DNA of 64,000 bases from contig JAXBDG010000004.1 of NCBI GenBank assembly GCA_036320915.1, positions 2,170,001-2,234,000 of the forward strand, in the 5' to 3' direction. The notes below the pieces were generated by a model. It was not told the origin of the DNA. It saw nothing but the letters and a program-made list of their open reading frames with translations, and searched no databases. Positions within the stretch are counted from its first letter, which is position 1. Every line of letters begins with the position of its first letter. Below are positions 50,834 to 62,227 of the stretch, in pieces. Both the position numbers and the translations under genes were made by a program. The stretch is from Linnemannia elongata. Taxonomy: Eukaryota > Mortierellomycota > Mortierellomycetes > Mortierellales > Mortierellaceae.

Positions 50834-51061
50834 CTACGGGTGCTCAGAATATTGAAACTGACTCTGCTGCTGCTGGAATTGATCTTGAGCATGCATATCA
50901 TCTAACTTGCTCTTGAGATCTGCAAGTGCTTCAAGCTGAAACGCATCGTTCACAAAGCCAAAGTGGTACTGAAGCTGGTATTTTGGTGTGGTACTCATGC
51001 TGGGGGTAGGAAGAGGGTGAGGGAGAAGCAGAGTGGGAGTGAATGGATGGTGGCTGAACAT
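50834..51061 (-). CDS. Small Gln-rich protein, hypothetical and doubtful
   Basis: I do not recognise it. An intact frame of 75 residues starts at an ATG at 51061; an internal ATG would give 54 residues (MSTTPKYQLQYHFGFVND...). It contains an amphipathic acidic helix (FQLEALADLKSKLDDMHAQD) and a Gln/Phe-rich tail ending QYSEHP. The first 21 residues are Pro/Leu/His-rich and may be leader. It sits between the convergent oxygenase and the hexokinase gene on the same strand. Composition in the second half is protein-like, but there is no supporting motif. Confidence 0.35.
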   Translation of the reverse strand: MFSHHPFTPTLLLPHPLPTPSMSTTPKYQLQYHFGFVNDAFQLEALADLKSKLDDMHAQDQFQQQQSQFQYSEHP

Positions 51062-51448
51062 GATTATCGACTCTCTTCGAAGATTGAAGGGTGAGGTTGA
51101 AGGGATGGTTTTTTTGAGGAGGATGGTGGAGGGAGGAGGAGGATTGCTGCCGTGTGTCGGGTGGGGTTCACTGTTATGGCTACGAGGTTTGTAAGTGTTT
51201 TTGTAAAAGGTGAAGAGGAGAAAAGTGGGAGGGAAAACGCGAAAAGGACCAGAAAGATATAGGTATCTTTCAGTCTCAATGTGTCAAGCTCAAGCGAAAG
51301 GAAAATGACATTTCTCAGCCATGTGTAAAGCAGATCAAGCACATATGATGATCATAAAAGAAAAGTACATAATTCGGTTGCATTTTATTCTTTTACCTGG
51401 CGATTACAATCACAAATACAAAAAAAAAAAAAAATGCGTTCATACTGT
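51062..51448. other. Spacer downstream of hexokinase
   Basis: Includes AATAAA on the minus strand (51384-51389), about 60 nt after the hexokinase stop, and C/T-rich sequence on the minus strand that could be a leader of the doubtful small gene. Confidence 0.45.
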
Positions 51449-53260
51449 TCAAGCTTGGAGGCCGAGAGCCTTGCAGGCCAAGTAGGCAGCGATGGCACCA
51501 CCGACTCCACTGCCGTCCTCAGCATTGATGAGAGAAATCTTGGCAGAGACGGTGGCGGCATCAAAGATCTCGTTCAGGGCACCCTCGAGGTGCTGGCGGA
51601 AGTGGGGGTATTTGTTAAACAGACTGCCATCGATACCAACAATGACCTTGTGAGGCTTGGAGAGCAACTCGCGCTTCTTAATCAAGGCCGCAATACCGAC
51701 AGAGGAAAGTCTGGCCGCACGAGCCGAGATCAGCTGGCAGACATACTTGATCGTCTCACGGTCGCCTTGCGAGGTCTTCAGGTTGTAGCTGGACTGGAAG
51801 TGGTTACCGACTGCCTGGAGGTCTGCAGAAGTGTCTGCCTCGATACCGCCCATCATCGCGCCATCGAACCGCTCCTTGATAGCCAGATTGCCCAGCTCAG
51901 CATCTGTCTTGGGTGCTCCAGTAGCGTCCTCCACAAACAACTTTCCATGCTTGGCGAGGTCATGGAGCACGATGCGTGCAAGCTCAGAGATGTAAAGACC
52001 CGAGACCACCTTCTCGTAGCGCTGCTTGCCAGGCTGACTGCTGTGGCTATCGAGGTATCGGTCATAGTCATTGGAGGGGAGAGCACCCGAGATGTTGCCG
52101 AATGCGCCCCACTCGGTGTTGATGATTTGGTGGCCGGTGTGTGAAGTAAAATTGGGGGCGTCAGGACGGATCTTTGTGATCTGGGACTGATCCTCGAGGT
52201 AGGCGCAGTTGGTGCCGGTTCCAAAGATGATGCCGACTTCACAGCCTGGGTGCTTGTAGGTGGTCGCCAGGAGAGTTCCGACGGTGTCGTTGATAAGCGC
52301 GTTGACTGTAATGGGGAGGTTCTTGGCGTCGATGCAATCCTGAAGAATCTTGACCACATCCTTTCCAAGCACGTCCTTGCCATGGAAACCTAAGAAAATG
52401 AGCATTATTCGATCTTTTGCGTCAGTTCGAGAGCTCTTTTTTTTTTTTCTTTAGCACGGTGCATCTCAGGAATGAAAGGAAAATGAGGTAAGGTGTGTTT
52501 TACCTTTGGTCCAAGTGAGGAGTTTGCCAACGTTAATATCCAACTGCTCGCAAGGGAAAGAAAAGGTCATTCCCAACGGGTATTTCCTATCACCTCCATG
52601 GGTAGGGTCATGGCAATCCGATGCCAAGAACTCTTCGATCCTGTCAGCAATCCATGCAAACAGCTCAGAACCGGGACCCTTCTTGAGGGCATCGGAGATG
52701 GTCCACTTTTTGTGGATGATTTCAAAGTTGCCACCGCCAGAGAGCGTCGTCCTGCAGACGCGAAGGTTCGTTCCACCTGTAAGAAAAATTTGTCTTTCGT
52801 GTTAGTTGGTGTCAGTGTTCAATTGAGTGGTAAGGTCTCGAGAAGTTGTACGATATGAGGGGGTGAATGGATGTTGATGGCGTTCTGCTTACCAAGATCG
52901 AGAGAAAGGATGATTCCCTTCTCCTCGCCAGTCGGCAACTCATAAACGAACGTGGGAATCATGGGCTATTTCCCAAGAGCGCGGAATAAGTGTCAACAAA
53001 AAAAAAACCATTTCAGTGAGATAAGGACTATTTGCTCAGTTCAAATGTACGCGTGCAAGAGCAGGGAAAATATTAAGAACAAAGGTGACAAAAGGCAATA
53101 TAAAGAAAGGTTGCTGTACCATCTTCTGCTCGTAGTTGAGACCCTCGTGAAGCTCGCTGATAAACTGGTCAACGAGGCCATCGTATGCAGAGATAGGGAA
53201 GGCAAAGTCCTTAGTGAGCTTGGAGATCACTTCTGGGCTGGCATTCGCAGTGGACGACAT
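51449..53260 (-). CDS. Hexokinase
   Basis: Phosphorylates glucose and other hexoses at C6 with ATP, the first step of glycolysis, in the cytosol. Minus-strand exons: 53260-53120, 52965-52893, 52776-52504 and 52389-51449, giving 475 residues, the usual fungal size. Motifs in order: LSLDLGGTNLRVC (phosphate 1), LGMTFSFPCEQ and LTWTKGF (sugar binding), NDTVGTLLA with the catalytic Asp, GTGTNCAYLE, NTEWGAFG (sugar binding), and VGIDGSLFNKYPHF and DGSGVGGAIAAYLA (adenosine site). The start MSSTANASPEVISKL is preceded by an A/C-rich leader. The distinction between glucokinase and hexokinase cannot be made with certainty from motifs alone. Confidence 0.96.
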
Positions 53261-54264
53261 TGGTTGTTATTGGAAGAGGGAGAATTGGAATTGGAGGAAT
53301 GAGTGGAGTGTAGAAGAAGAAAGGGCGTGAGAAAAGGTTGATCAGAATCTCTTGGACGAATGAGTGGAGAGTGGGTCTAAGGTTGAGAGTCGTGGTTGGG
53401 GCTGAGGCTGGAGGAGGAAAGGAGGAGAAGAGAAGAGAAGGGGAAGGGAAAACGAAAGGCCCTTTTTAAATGCACGATCCAGAGAGACGCGACGCCCCTT
53501 CACTCCCTCTCCGCTTACTCACTCAATCCCCACCCTCTGAATAAGCAACCTTAACAGCGGCTTATCTCTTCATCTCCTCTCTCTCCTTGGTTTCTAGTCT
53601 CTGTTTGACTTTCTAGCCCGGCTTGGGACTTACTCTTGTCTTCGACGCCTCCTTTGTTCTTTACCGGCAAACTTAAACACGTCGGCTAAGGCTATGGTCC
53701 TATGGATGATCCGTCCTAGACATGCTGCTCTTAGCATGCGTCTCAATTATCAAGTCGACATAGGAACGCGTGCAATTGAGTGATATCCTCTGGATAAGGC
53801 ACTCGGTGCTCTCGGCTCTCTATTCTCGCACGACTCTTGTTGTTGCCATGACAATATATTTCCATTCTGGATATCCTTTGAGGATCGTTATTAAAGAACA
53901 CACAGCAAAAGACAAATCCATTAGTGAATGATAGAATGGAACGTGTTCCTTCCAAGCCAAGCCAAGTCCAGGTGGTGGCAGCTGCAAGTAAAAATCGTAG
54001 CAGTGGTGGTTTCACCCTATCTGCACGGAGTGGATCCCCTAACCCTGCATCATCTCTTGAAAGTGGCTGAGACTTGTCGCCCAAAAATCCTCCCTTCCCT
54101 TTGGCCTTGCCTCAACTCAAAAAAAAGACCCTCTTTCCTTGCTCCTCTTCTCCCATTCTTCCTTTTCTCGCGTCATTCATTACTCTTCCTTTCCCTCACA
54201 GCCCTTCCTTCATTACCTCTTTTCAGCTTTACACATTTTTAATACCCTTGTCAACTACCTTGCC
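53261..54264. other. Divergent spacer between hexokinase and DUG2
   Basis: About 1 kb without a supported gene. C/T-rich leaders flank both sides; no promoter element stands out. Confidence 0.45.
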
Positions 54265-57200
54265 ATGTCAGATCGTCAGACCATGTGTACGTCTTTTCTT
54301 CTTCGTCTGTGATCACCCTCCCAGAAAAAAATACTAGTGATCACAAAACTTAACGCAAGCTTCTCGCCGTCTTTTTTTGTGTGAATGAATTGTGTGAATG
54401 AATTGAATGTAGCGAGCCTCTCTCGGAGCTCATCGATGCATGCCCTGAACAGCAACTCGTCTAGCTGCCTGCACACGCTGACTCAGGAGGAGGACTCTGT
54501 CCTTTCGTTGGCAGCGACTGAGAAGCTGTTGTTCAGCGGAGGCCAAGGTGTTCATGGCTCGGATATTCATGTATGTGTCCCTCTCTCTCTTCCTGGCTCA
54601 TTTCCCCACTTTACTTTGACATTCAATTTCAGCGTGTACCTCCTCCCCAATCCTTTGCTCTTGACTCGTTGATTTGCAACTTTAAAAATGTCGTGATTGT
54701 GTGTCAGTCAGTACGCAACCAAAGAAAAAGGCGAACCTATTTTTGAGCATATGGATCAAAGGCTGTCCATGGACGAACAGATACATATCTCATCTAAACC
54801 ATTCTCACTCCTACATCTCGGATAACAACAACAATTAGGTCTGGGATCTGGAGCACTTCCGTCTCAAGACCAACCTCAAGGGTCACCTCGGAAGTATTCT
54901 CTGTCTCACCCTCCGCGACGATGGCAAATGGCTCTTCAGTTCCTCAGGTAACCCTCAATGGCTCGCTGTCATGGCCTTCCCACTTGGGTGTATGTGAGAA
55001 ATGAGTACCAAATCCAATTGATCGCCCAATTGACCCTTCCTTCGATAACAACATAGGCGACGGTACTGTCAGGGTCTGGGATACGGAAACATTCAGATGC
55101 ATCTACCATATTCACTCGAGCCAGGATGTCGGAGACATCTTCTCAATTGTCTTTTCGTCTTCCTTGAACACCTTGTACATTGGCTGCCAAAACACCAGCA
55201 TCCAGGTACGAGGAGGAGGGGGGGAAATCCTTGTTGTACTGCCTTGCTGCTCTCCTTCAGGAAAAAAGACGCCATTGCTCACACTTTGTCAAACGCTTGT
55301 TTTTATTCTTTTTCTGATGTATATGACTCTTTTTAGTGGTTCGACTTTTCGGATACCAGACAGGATGTGCCTCATTCGCCCAATATTACGCACGCTCTTC
55401 GCAACCATAACACGCCCCAATTCTTTCAAGGACGATCCAACACAAAGGAACTCGAGGAGCAGGTCACCCGATGCAGCATTCCCGACTCATCCATCTACCA
55501 AAACAGCCATTTCGGATATGTGTACTGCCTCTTACTCGGAAAGGTTCCCAACGTCGAAGGCGAAATCTTGTTCTCGGGATCAGGCGAAGGTGACATTAAG
55601 GTACACCGGTCGTTGTTTTCTGCTCAGAAACCTGTATCTTTGTGGCAGTGTGTACAGCATCACTAATTTTGACATTTCTTCTATATAGTTATGGAAGTTG
55701 CAAAAGGGCAAGCCAATTGAGCCATGGAAGACACTGAAGGCTGGTGTAGATGCGAGTACACTGACACTGGCACTCCACGACGGCTTTTTGTTTTGTGGAT
55801 CGCAAGGAGGAAACATAAAGGTATAGCACCGGTGGCTATCGACCTTTTATGGAGACAAGGCTTGCTGATAATACGCAGGTGCTAACAATTCTTCCTTCTA
55901 TTGGCATACAGATTTTCGACCTGGAAACCTTTCAACTGATTCGGTCTCTTATTGCTCATGAGGTGATAGCCGTTGTTTCGAATCCGGTGTAATTCTGGAC
56001 CATGAGAAGATCATCTAACAATCGTATCTAACGCCCTCTTCGTATTTTCACTTCAGGACGATGTTCTTGCATTGGTAGTACGAAACTCCCAAGTGTATAG
56101 TGCATCAGCGGATGGCGTCGTCAAGGTACCCAAATGGTGTGATTTGACCATTCCCCAATGCATAGTACTCCATGGTATAGGAGGTAGCATGAAAATTAAC
56201 TTGTTGGTTTCTGCTCACTTTTTTTTTTTCAATAATTTTAGCAATGGAATCGAAGCTTTGAGCCATTGCAGACATGGAACGATCACAGCGGCAGTGTGCT
56301 CTCATTAACAAGCACTCATGACTATCTCATCAGCGGAGGCAGCGACAAGTTGATCAAGGTATGCTGACCAGAGTAATGATTCGGGATCGATGCTGGTTTA
56401 CTTGGCTTTCTTGTTTTCTAACCCTTTTTATTTTCTATCTCGCTATCAATAGTTGTGGGCAATTGCCAAGGGTAATCCACAGCCTGAATCAGTCGACTCT
56501 GCTGCAGAAGGTACACCTTTGAAACACCATGTGGATCGCGAAAGCCATGTAGCCATACAGAGAAGACACATACACTAACACTCTGTTCATCTTACTTGTA
56601 GATGTGATGCTGTATGCGCTGGAAAAGTGGATTTCGATGCCAACGGTGTCTGGAGTGCCAGCCCAGTTGGAGGAGTGCCGTCGCGGAGCAAAATTCTTAA
56701 AGGCTGTGCTGCAACAGCTGGGTGCAGAGTCACGGTTAATTCCAGGAGCTCCAGGACACAACCCGTTGGTGTACGGACAGTTCAGTGCCCGCGCCGACAA
56801 CCCAGAAAAACAGGGACGCCCCTTGAACGTCCTTGTCTATGGACACTACGATGTCATTGCCGCTGACATCAAGAAGTGGGACCATCCGCCATTCAAGCTG
56901 ACCGGTATGTGCTCGTTATTCTGCTGAACTGGTCAAATGGTCATCCTATCATCAAAAACTAATCAAGGTTTATTCCCTATGTTACTTTATCTAGGTAAGG
57001 ATGGCTACCTGTATGGACGAGGAGCATCAGATAACAAAGGACCAATTCTTGCTTGCATCTTCGCAGCAAGTGAACTGCAGGAGCAGCAACAACTGGATGT
57101 CAACGTCAAGTTTTTGATTGAAGGCGAGGAAGAGAATGGAAGTGTTGGCTTTTTCCAGGCTGTGGAGCAGAATATCAAGTTGTTTGAGGAGGCGGACGTT

Positions 57201-58554
57201 ATTCTTCTTAGGTAAACAGCCCAGCCTTTCACTATTTTTCTTGGCTGCGTATGATCCCGATTAATTATTTAACGTACGATATCTATCCTCCTCCGATAAT
57301 AGTAACTCATATTGGTTGGGCGAGGATATCCCCTGCTTGACATATGGTCTCCGCGGAGTCATTCACTCGACATTGACAATCAACAGCAAGAATGTCGACT
57401 TGCACTCTGGTGTCGATGGAGGAGCCGTGTCTGAGCCATTGATTGACATGGTCAAGGTCCTTTCTGAGCTCGTCAATCCTGACAGGACTGCCAAGATCCC
57501 AGGTACCTCGAACTTTCATATCATGTTGTAAAATCGATGGAGATGAACCTTACTAATTTTTTACGTTCCTTGTCACAACCACGAATAGGATTCTATGATT
57601 GCATTCGGCCATTGACGTCGCATGAGGACGCGCTGTATGATCCTATTGTTGAGGACATGTTCAACAACCCTTCAGGACAGAGACACTGGGACCCCTTGGC
57701 AACGGGTGTGACTAAGGAAGAGTTGAAGAAGAAGCTGATGGCACGTTGGAGAAACCCCTCGTTGACGATTCACCAGGTCGACGTGTCTGGACCCAAGAAC
57801 AGGACTGTCATTCCTCGATCGGCCAAGGCTTCTGTCAGTATGCGTATCGTCCCGGATCAAGAAGTTGCCGACATTACAAAGTCGTTTGAGGAGCACGTCC
57901 GCAACGTTTTCGGTCAGCTTGATACTGAGAACGAGATTGAGGTAAATGCACAATAGATTCAGCGGCGCAAGCATGCGCGTCTCGTTTTATGGTTGCCTCT
58001 GTTGGTTGCGTTTAAGTCGTTGTTGATTACTATTTTTAGTGTCGATGCAGGCTTTTTCGACCACAGCAATCAACTTGTCTCTTTATTAACGGCTGTGAAT
58101 TCTTTTCCTCGTTTACTAGATCGATATCAAGGTGGTTGCAGATTGGTGGTTGGGGGACACGGAAGACAGGTTCTTTAAGGCTGCCGAGTCGGCTATTGAG
58201 CAGGAATGGGGACAAAAGCCTTTGTTCATTCGTGAGGGAGGATCCGTCCCTGCTATCCGTTGGTTGGAAAAGCGCTTGAAGGCTGCTGCCGTTCACATCC
58301 CCATGGGTCAGGTAATGAGAATACTGCGCAGAACGTACCCTTGACGAACACGACTGTGCTAGTTATGCATTGCCCCCTCATCACCATGCATGCATGCTAA
58401 CTATTCTTGTCTATTCCCTTCTTTGTCAATATAGTCTTCTGACCAAGCGCATTTGAACAACGAGAGGATTCGACTCCAGAACCTGAACTCTGGTAAGAGA
58501 GTGATTAAGGCTTTCTTGAAGGGCCTTCGTACCCTGGAGGCAGCACAACCCTAG
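54265..58554 (+). CDS. DUG2: DUG2-like glutathione-degradation protein (WD40 + M20 peptidase)
   Basis: In yeast, Dug2 binds the Dug3 amidotransferase to remove the gamma-glutamyl group of glutathione. Sixteen exons: 54265-54286, 54413-54570, 54839-54947, 55057-55205, 55337-55600, 55689-55820, 55912-55962, 56057-56125, 56242-56358, 56453-56510, 56602-56904, 56995-57211, 57303-57502, 57589-57941, 58120-58311 and 58435-58554, giving 837 residues (yeast 878). Residues 1-376 hold WD repeats (VWDLEHF, VRVWDTETF, WFDFSD, LWKLQKG, IFDLETF, QWNRSF, LWAIAKG). From 377 comes an M20 metallopeptidase: H458 and D460 in VYGHYDVI, LYGRGASDNKGP, FLIEGEEENGS, and NVDLHSGVDGG in the dimerisation part, then REGGSVPAIRW. 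The metal-binding set appears complete. AATAAA is at 58565-58570. Confidence 0.95.
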
Positions 58555-58994
58555 ATTCATAATGAATAAACCATCGTCGTTGTAACCAAGAACATGAGAG
58601 AGCCAAAGGTTCTTTCCTTCCCCCCTTTGGGCCAGGCTTTGACTTTATTGCATAATTATTTTTATTTTATTTTATTTTTCGCACGCAATTTTATTTCTCT
58701 GACAAACAGAACAAAGGAGGTATTTGGAAGTAAAAGGGACTACAGACCAAGCTCTTCAGTGCACCATCCGCCAGTCACTGTCCGGTCCGTAACCTGGCTC
58801 TGCGCAACAATTGTCGCTGCTGACTTTATTACATAAACGAACACCCCAGGTGAAAATATTAACCCGCCTCAGCCCTCTTCTGATTGGCTGACATCGCCTA
58901 CTATGATTTTTTTTTTGTTTGCGATTCGCCTACTATGAGAAAAAGGCGATGAAAGCATGCCCAGTCTTGGAGTGGGCGAGGTCGATGCGGCGGG

Positions 58995-59000
58995 TATAAA
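58995..59000 (+). promoter_or_regulatory. TATA box of PNPOx-like gene 1
   Basis: TATAAA in GGGTATAAAAGG, about 240 nt before the ATG at 59241 and just upstream of the (CA)n tract. Confidence 0.6.
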
Positions 59001-59038
59001 AGGACAGTGAAGATCTTCTTTTTTCAGTTTTCTTTTTG

Positions 59039-59040
<2 letters not shown>

Positions 59041-59089
<49 letters not shown>
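59041..59089. repeat. (CA)24 microsatellite in a 5' leader
   Basis: Perfect CA run of about 49 nt between the TATA box and the start codon of the first PNPOx-like gene, so probably transcribed. Confidence 0.95.
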
Positions 59090-59091
<2 letters not shown>

Positions 59092-59240
59092 CCTTGCCTT
59101 ATCTACCTGCCTACCTCCTCCCTTTTGCTCCTTCTACTCCTCTGCCTCTTTCTTTCCCTCCCATCCTCCTACTCTTTTTGTTTTCCTTCTTCGCTTCCTC
59201 CTACCAGCTCCCTTCTTATTATCACATACACACGCACACG

Positions 59241-60215
59241 ATGGGCAAGTTCTTTGACGACATCAGTGACCACCACGCCGAATGGATCAAAAAGCAAAAG
59301 CTGTTCTTTGTGTCGTCGGCACCCCTGGACCCAAACGGCAAAGTCAACCTCTCGCCTAAGGGGCACGATTGCTTCCGTGTCATCGGTCCCAACCAAGTCT
59401 GCTACCTCGAGATGACAGGTATCTACTATTCCTACTGCTACTCCGCGTAATAGACGTAGGAGGTTGTATTAGCATGCCTGATTTCTTTAAAAGCATGGGT
59501 GACCTTTGCTCGAACTCCCTATTTTCACCTTCGGCAAAAACGCGGTTCCTAACAAAAAAAATTTGTTTCTTTTCATTCTCCTACCACCTTACATTTTTTG
59601 CTTCGGACGAACTCAGGCTCAGGCATCGAAACACAGAGCCATCTGCGAGAAAACGGGCGCATAACAATCATGTTATGCGCCTTCGAAGGGGGTCCCAAAA
59701 TCCTCCGCCTCTTCGGCCGCGGCACCGTCCACCGCATCGGCACTCCCGAATATGACCACCTCTTAGCCACCCAATACACCCCCGAGAACTGTGACATTTA
59801 CTCTGCAAATGGGATCCGATCGATCATCCTCATCGACGTGTATAAGGTCGGCATCTCTTGTGGATGGGGTGTTCCGTTTTTTGACTATAAGGCCCCCCGG
59901 GAGACGTTGACCCGGATGTCGGCAAAGTTGACGGAGGAACAGTTTGCGGGGTTCTGGGTCAAGGGGAATACGACTAGTTTGGATGGGCTGCCTGGGATGC
60001 GGCATGAGAGGATGGGAGAGAAGTGGGCAGTGTTGAGTGATGAGGATCGGAACACGTTGGCACGGTTCAAGAGGCATGGTAGTGGTATTGATGGTGCGAG
60101 ATGGTGGGACGTGAAGTACCTGACCGAGAATATGGCTATAATGGCGGTTGGTGCAGGGGTTGGGACGGTTGTTGGAGCCGCTGCCGCTGTTCTCTTTCTG
60201 AACAAGCGCGCTTAG
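59241..60215 (+). CDS. PNPOx-like split-barrel protein with C-terminal membrane tail, copy 1
   Basis: Pyridoxamine-5'-phosphate-oxidase-like family, related to the uncharacterised yeast pair YLR456W/YPR172W. The fold is an FMN-binding split barrel; the true substrate is unknown. Exons 59241-59418 and 59617-60215 give 258 residues. Motifs: MGKFFDDISDHHAEWIKKQK, FFVSSAPLDPNGKVNLSPKG, CYLEMTG/SGIETQSHL, IMLCAFEGGPKILRLFGRG, RSIILIDVYKVGISCGWGVP and the TTSLDGLPGMRHERMGEKW segment. Residues about 231-252 form one hydrophobic Gly/Ala/Val helix, followed by LNKRA. No signal peptide is seen, so it looks tail-anchored with the barrel in the cytosol. First of three tandem copies, each with a 178-nt first exon and a phase-1 intron at the same site. 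Confidence 0.93.
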
Positions 60216-60952
60216 AAGAGACTTTACCCCTTCTCTTCCTACCTGTAGACTCGTAGTCACCTTATATAGCTTGTTCCTGAAAGGATATCCACAAATATGC
60301 GAAAATACTTGATAGTTGCTTGGGGCGACCGCCTGCATGCGTGTCCGTTGAGAAATGTTACCGCATAAATAAGAAAAATCGCGTCCCATCTTTTCTGTCC
60401 AACTGTTCCCTCTTGGTCCTCTTACTCATATGCAGGCGCTGAGCGGTGTTTCGAAGGGGAATAAAAGATAACCTTGTTGAGTGAATTGAGCAAGTGGCAT
60501 GTAAACAAATAGATGACTGTTCAGAAGGCGTGTGTCAAGTTTGTCTACAGCGCAGTAACCTTGGGTGGCACACAAACACAATCAGGGCTGAGAGCAATCA
60601 GATGGATAGGAGAGAGAGTGAGGGGAGAAGGAGAGAGAGGGAAATGATTCAATTGTGTCAGGGGTCAAGGCGTAAGGTTGGGGCTTTGGATGTGAGGAGA
60701 TAGAACGAGAGAAGGTTTGAAGACAGCATGAGGATGACAATTGATAAATGTATAAAGCTGGACCCATCCTGCAATTCACCTCTATTTTTTCTTGCTTTCC
60801 TTTTCTTCTTCACCACAAGCACATCTTCCCCTCTCTTCTCTCTCTCTCTCTCTCTCTTTTGTCCTCCCACAACGTCCTCTCCCCTTCCATCTCAACAATC
60901 GTCACGCCCTTACACTCAAACGTACAGCACGAACAACATCAACAGGCAAAAG
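60216..60952. other. Spacer between PNPOx-like copies 1 and 2
   Basis: No gene seen. It contains a TATAAA at 60751-60756 and a C/T-rich leader with a short (TC) run near 60840. Confidence 0.5.
60751..60756 (+). promoter_or_regulatory. TATA box of PNPOx-like gene 2
   Basis: TATAAA about 200 nt before the ATG at 60953, in the same relative place as in copy 1. Confidence 0.5.
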
Positions 60953-61850
60953 ATGGGCGAATTCTATGACGACATCAGCGAGAACCACGCTGAATGGATC
61001 AAGAAACAAAAGATCATCTTTGTAGGCACCGCACCCCTGGATCCCAAGGGAAAAGTCAATCTCTCACCCAAGGGTTATGATTGCTTTCGTATACTCTCTC
61101 CCAACCAAGTCTGCTACCTCGAACTCACAGGTACAGATATTAGTGCGAGAAGGAAGAGGACATCGAAGAAGTCAATTTTTATTTTTTGTGTGTTTCCTGT
61201 TGTTTTTGACCTGAATAATGACAAAACAAGTTTAACAATTTACCCATCTTCACACGTGCGAACAACTATCAAAATAAGGCTCAGGCATAGAGACGCAAAG
61301 TCACGTAGAAGAAAACAACCGTATCACCATTATGTTCTGCGCCTTCGAAGGCGCACCCCGGATCATGCGCCTCTTCGGCACCGGTGCCGTCCACCGCGTC
61401 GGCTCCCCCGAATTCAACACTCTCTTCAACATTCACTACACCAGCGACAATTGCGATATTCACGACAGTACCGGAAAACGCTCCATTATCGTCATAGATG
61501 TGTACAAGGTCGGATCGTCCTGTGGATACGGGGTACCGTATTATGATTACAAAGGGTCCCGTCCGACATTGACAAATTATTGGGGCAAGAAGTCGGAAGA
61601 TCAGGTTGCAGATTATTGGGTGAAGAAGAATACGACTAGTTTGGATGGGCTGCCCGGGATGCGGCATGTGAAGATGGGTGAGAAGTGGGTGCCTACCTCG
61701 AAGGGTGGGAGGAAGGTGACAGTGGTAGGAGGGGAGGAAGTGGAGTCATGGTGGGAGTTGGGATCTGTATGGGCGAATGCTACGTTTGTTGCCGCTGGTG
61801 CTGGTCTTGGTGCCGCTGTTGCTTCCTATGTCTTCAAGAAGCGTCGTTGA
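60953..61850 (+). CDS. PNPOx-like split-barrel protein with C-terminal membrane tail, copy 2
   Basis: Paralogue of the preceding gene. Exons 60953-61130 and 61279-61850 give 249 residues. Shared blocks include MGEFYDDISENHAEWIKKQK, IIFVGTAPLDPKGKVNLSPK, ETQSHVEENNRITIMFCAFE, RSIIVIDVYKVGSSCGYGVP and YWVKKNTTSLDGLPGM. The linker after EKW is diverged and shorter than in copy 1. The C-terminal helix (about 225-244, VWANATFVAAGAGLGAAVASY) ends in the basic FKKRR, typical of tail-anchored proteins sent to the mitochondrial outer membrane, peroxisomes or ER; which one cannot be decided. The acceptor is an unusual ATAAG rather than TAG. A separate TATA box suggests independent transcription. Confidence 0.93.
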
Positions 61851-62227
61851 TAATCAACGTGACTTGAATCGCGTGCTTGCGATGTCAAGCGACAATCTAA
61901 ATCCTGACAAAAAAAAGACTAATGGGCTAGAATGTTGATAGTTCACCACATCACCTTACTTACATCACTAAAGAAAATATTTTCCCGGTCGTGTTTCAAT
62001 TTTTTTAACCTTCGCCTCCTATTTTTTACTCTGCCTTCCTCACACGCTTTGCCTCCCACTTCTTTATAACTTCACACACTCCCACGCTCCCTTTCTTTTC
62101 AACCAGCACTCTCACCACGCCACACACTTCCTCTCTTCTCTTCTCTTCTTCTCCACTTTCCCCCTTTGTTCACTACCACCACCACGTACCAAACTAAACC
62201 AAACCAACAACAAGAAAACAGTACACA
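61851..62227. other. Spacer between PNPOx-like copies 2 and 3
   Basis: A 377-nt spacer with a weak TATA-like TATAAC at 62065-62070 and a C/T- then A/C-rich leader ahead of the third copy. No gene. Confidence 0.5.

Larger units (their letters stand above)
58555..59240. other. DUG2 3' region and promoter of the first PNPOx-like gene
   Basis: Holds the DUG2 polyadenylation signal, a TATA box (58995-59000) and the (CA)n repeat in the leader of the next gene. No other gene. Confidence 0.55.

Noticed and set aside
55971..55995. tRNA B-box-like GTTTCGAATCC
   Set aside because: No flanking T-arm stem, A box or acceptor stem; lies in a DUG2 intron.
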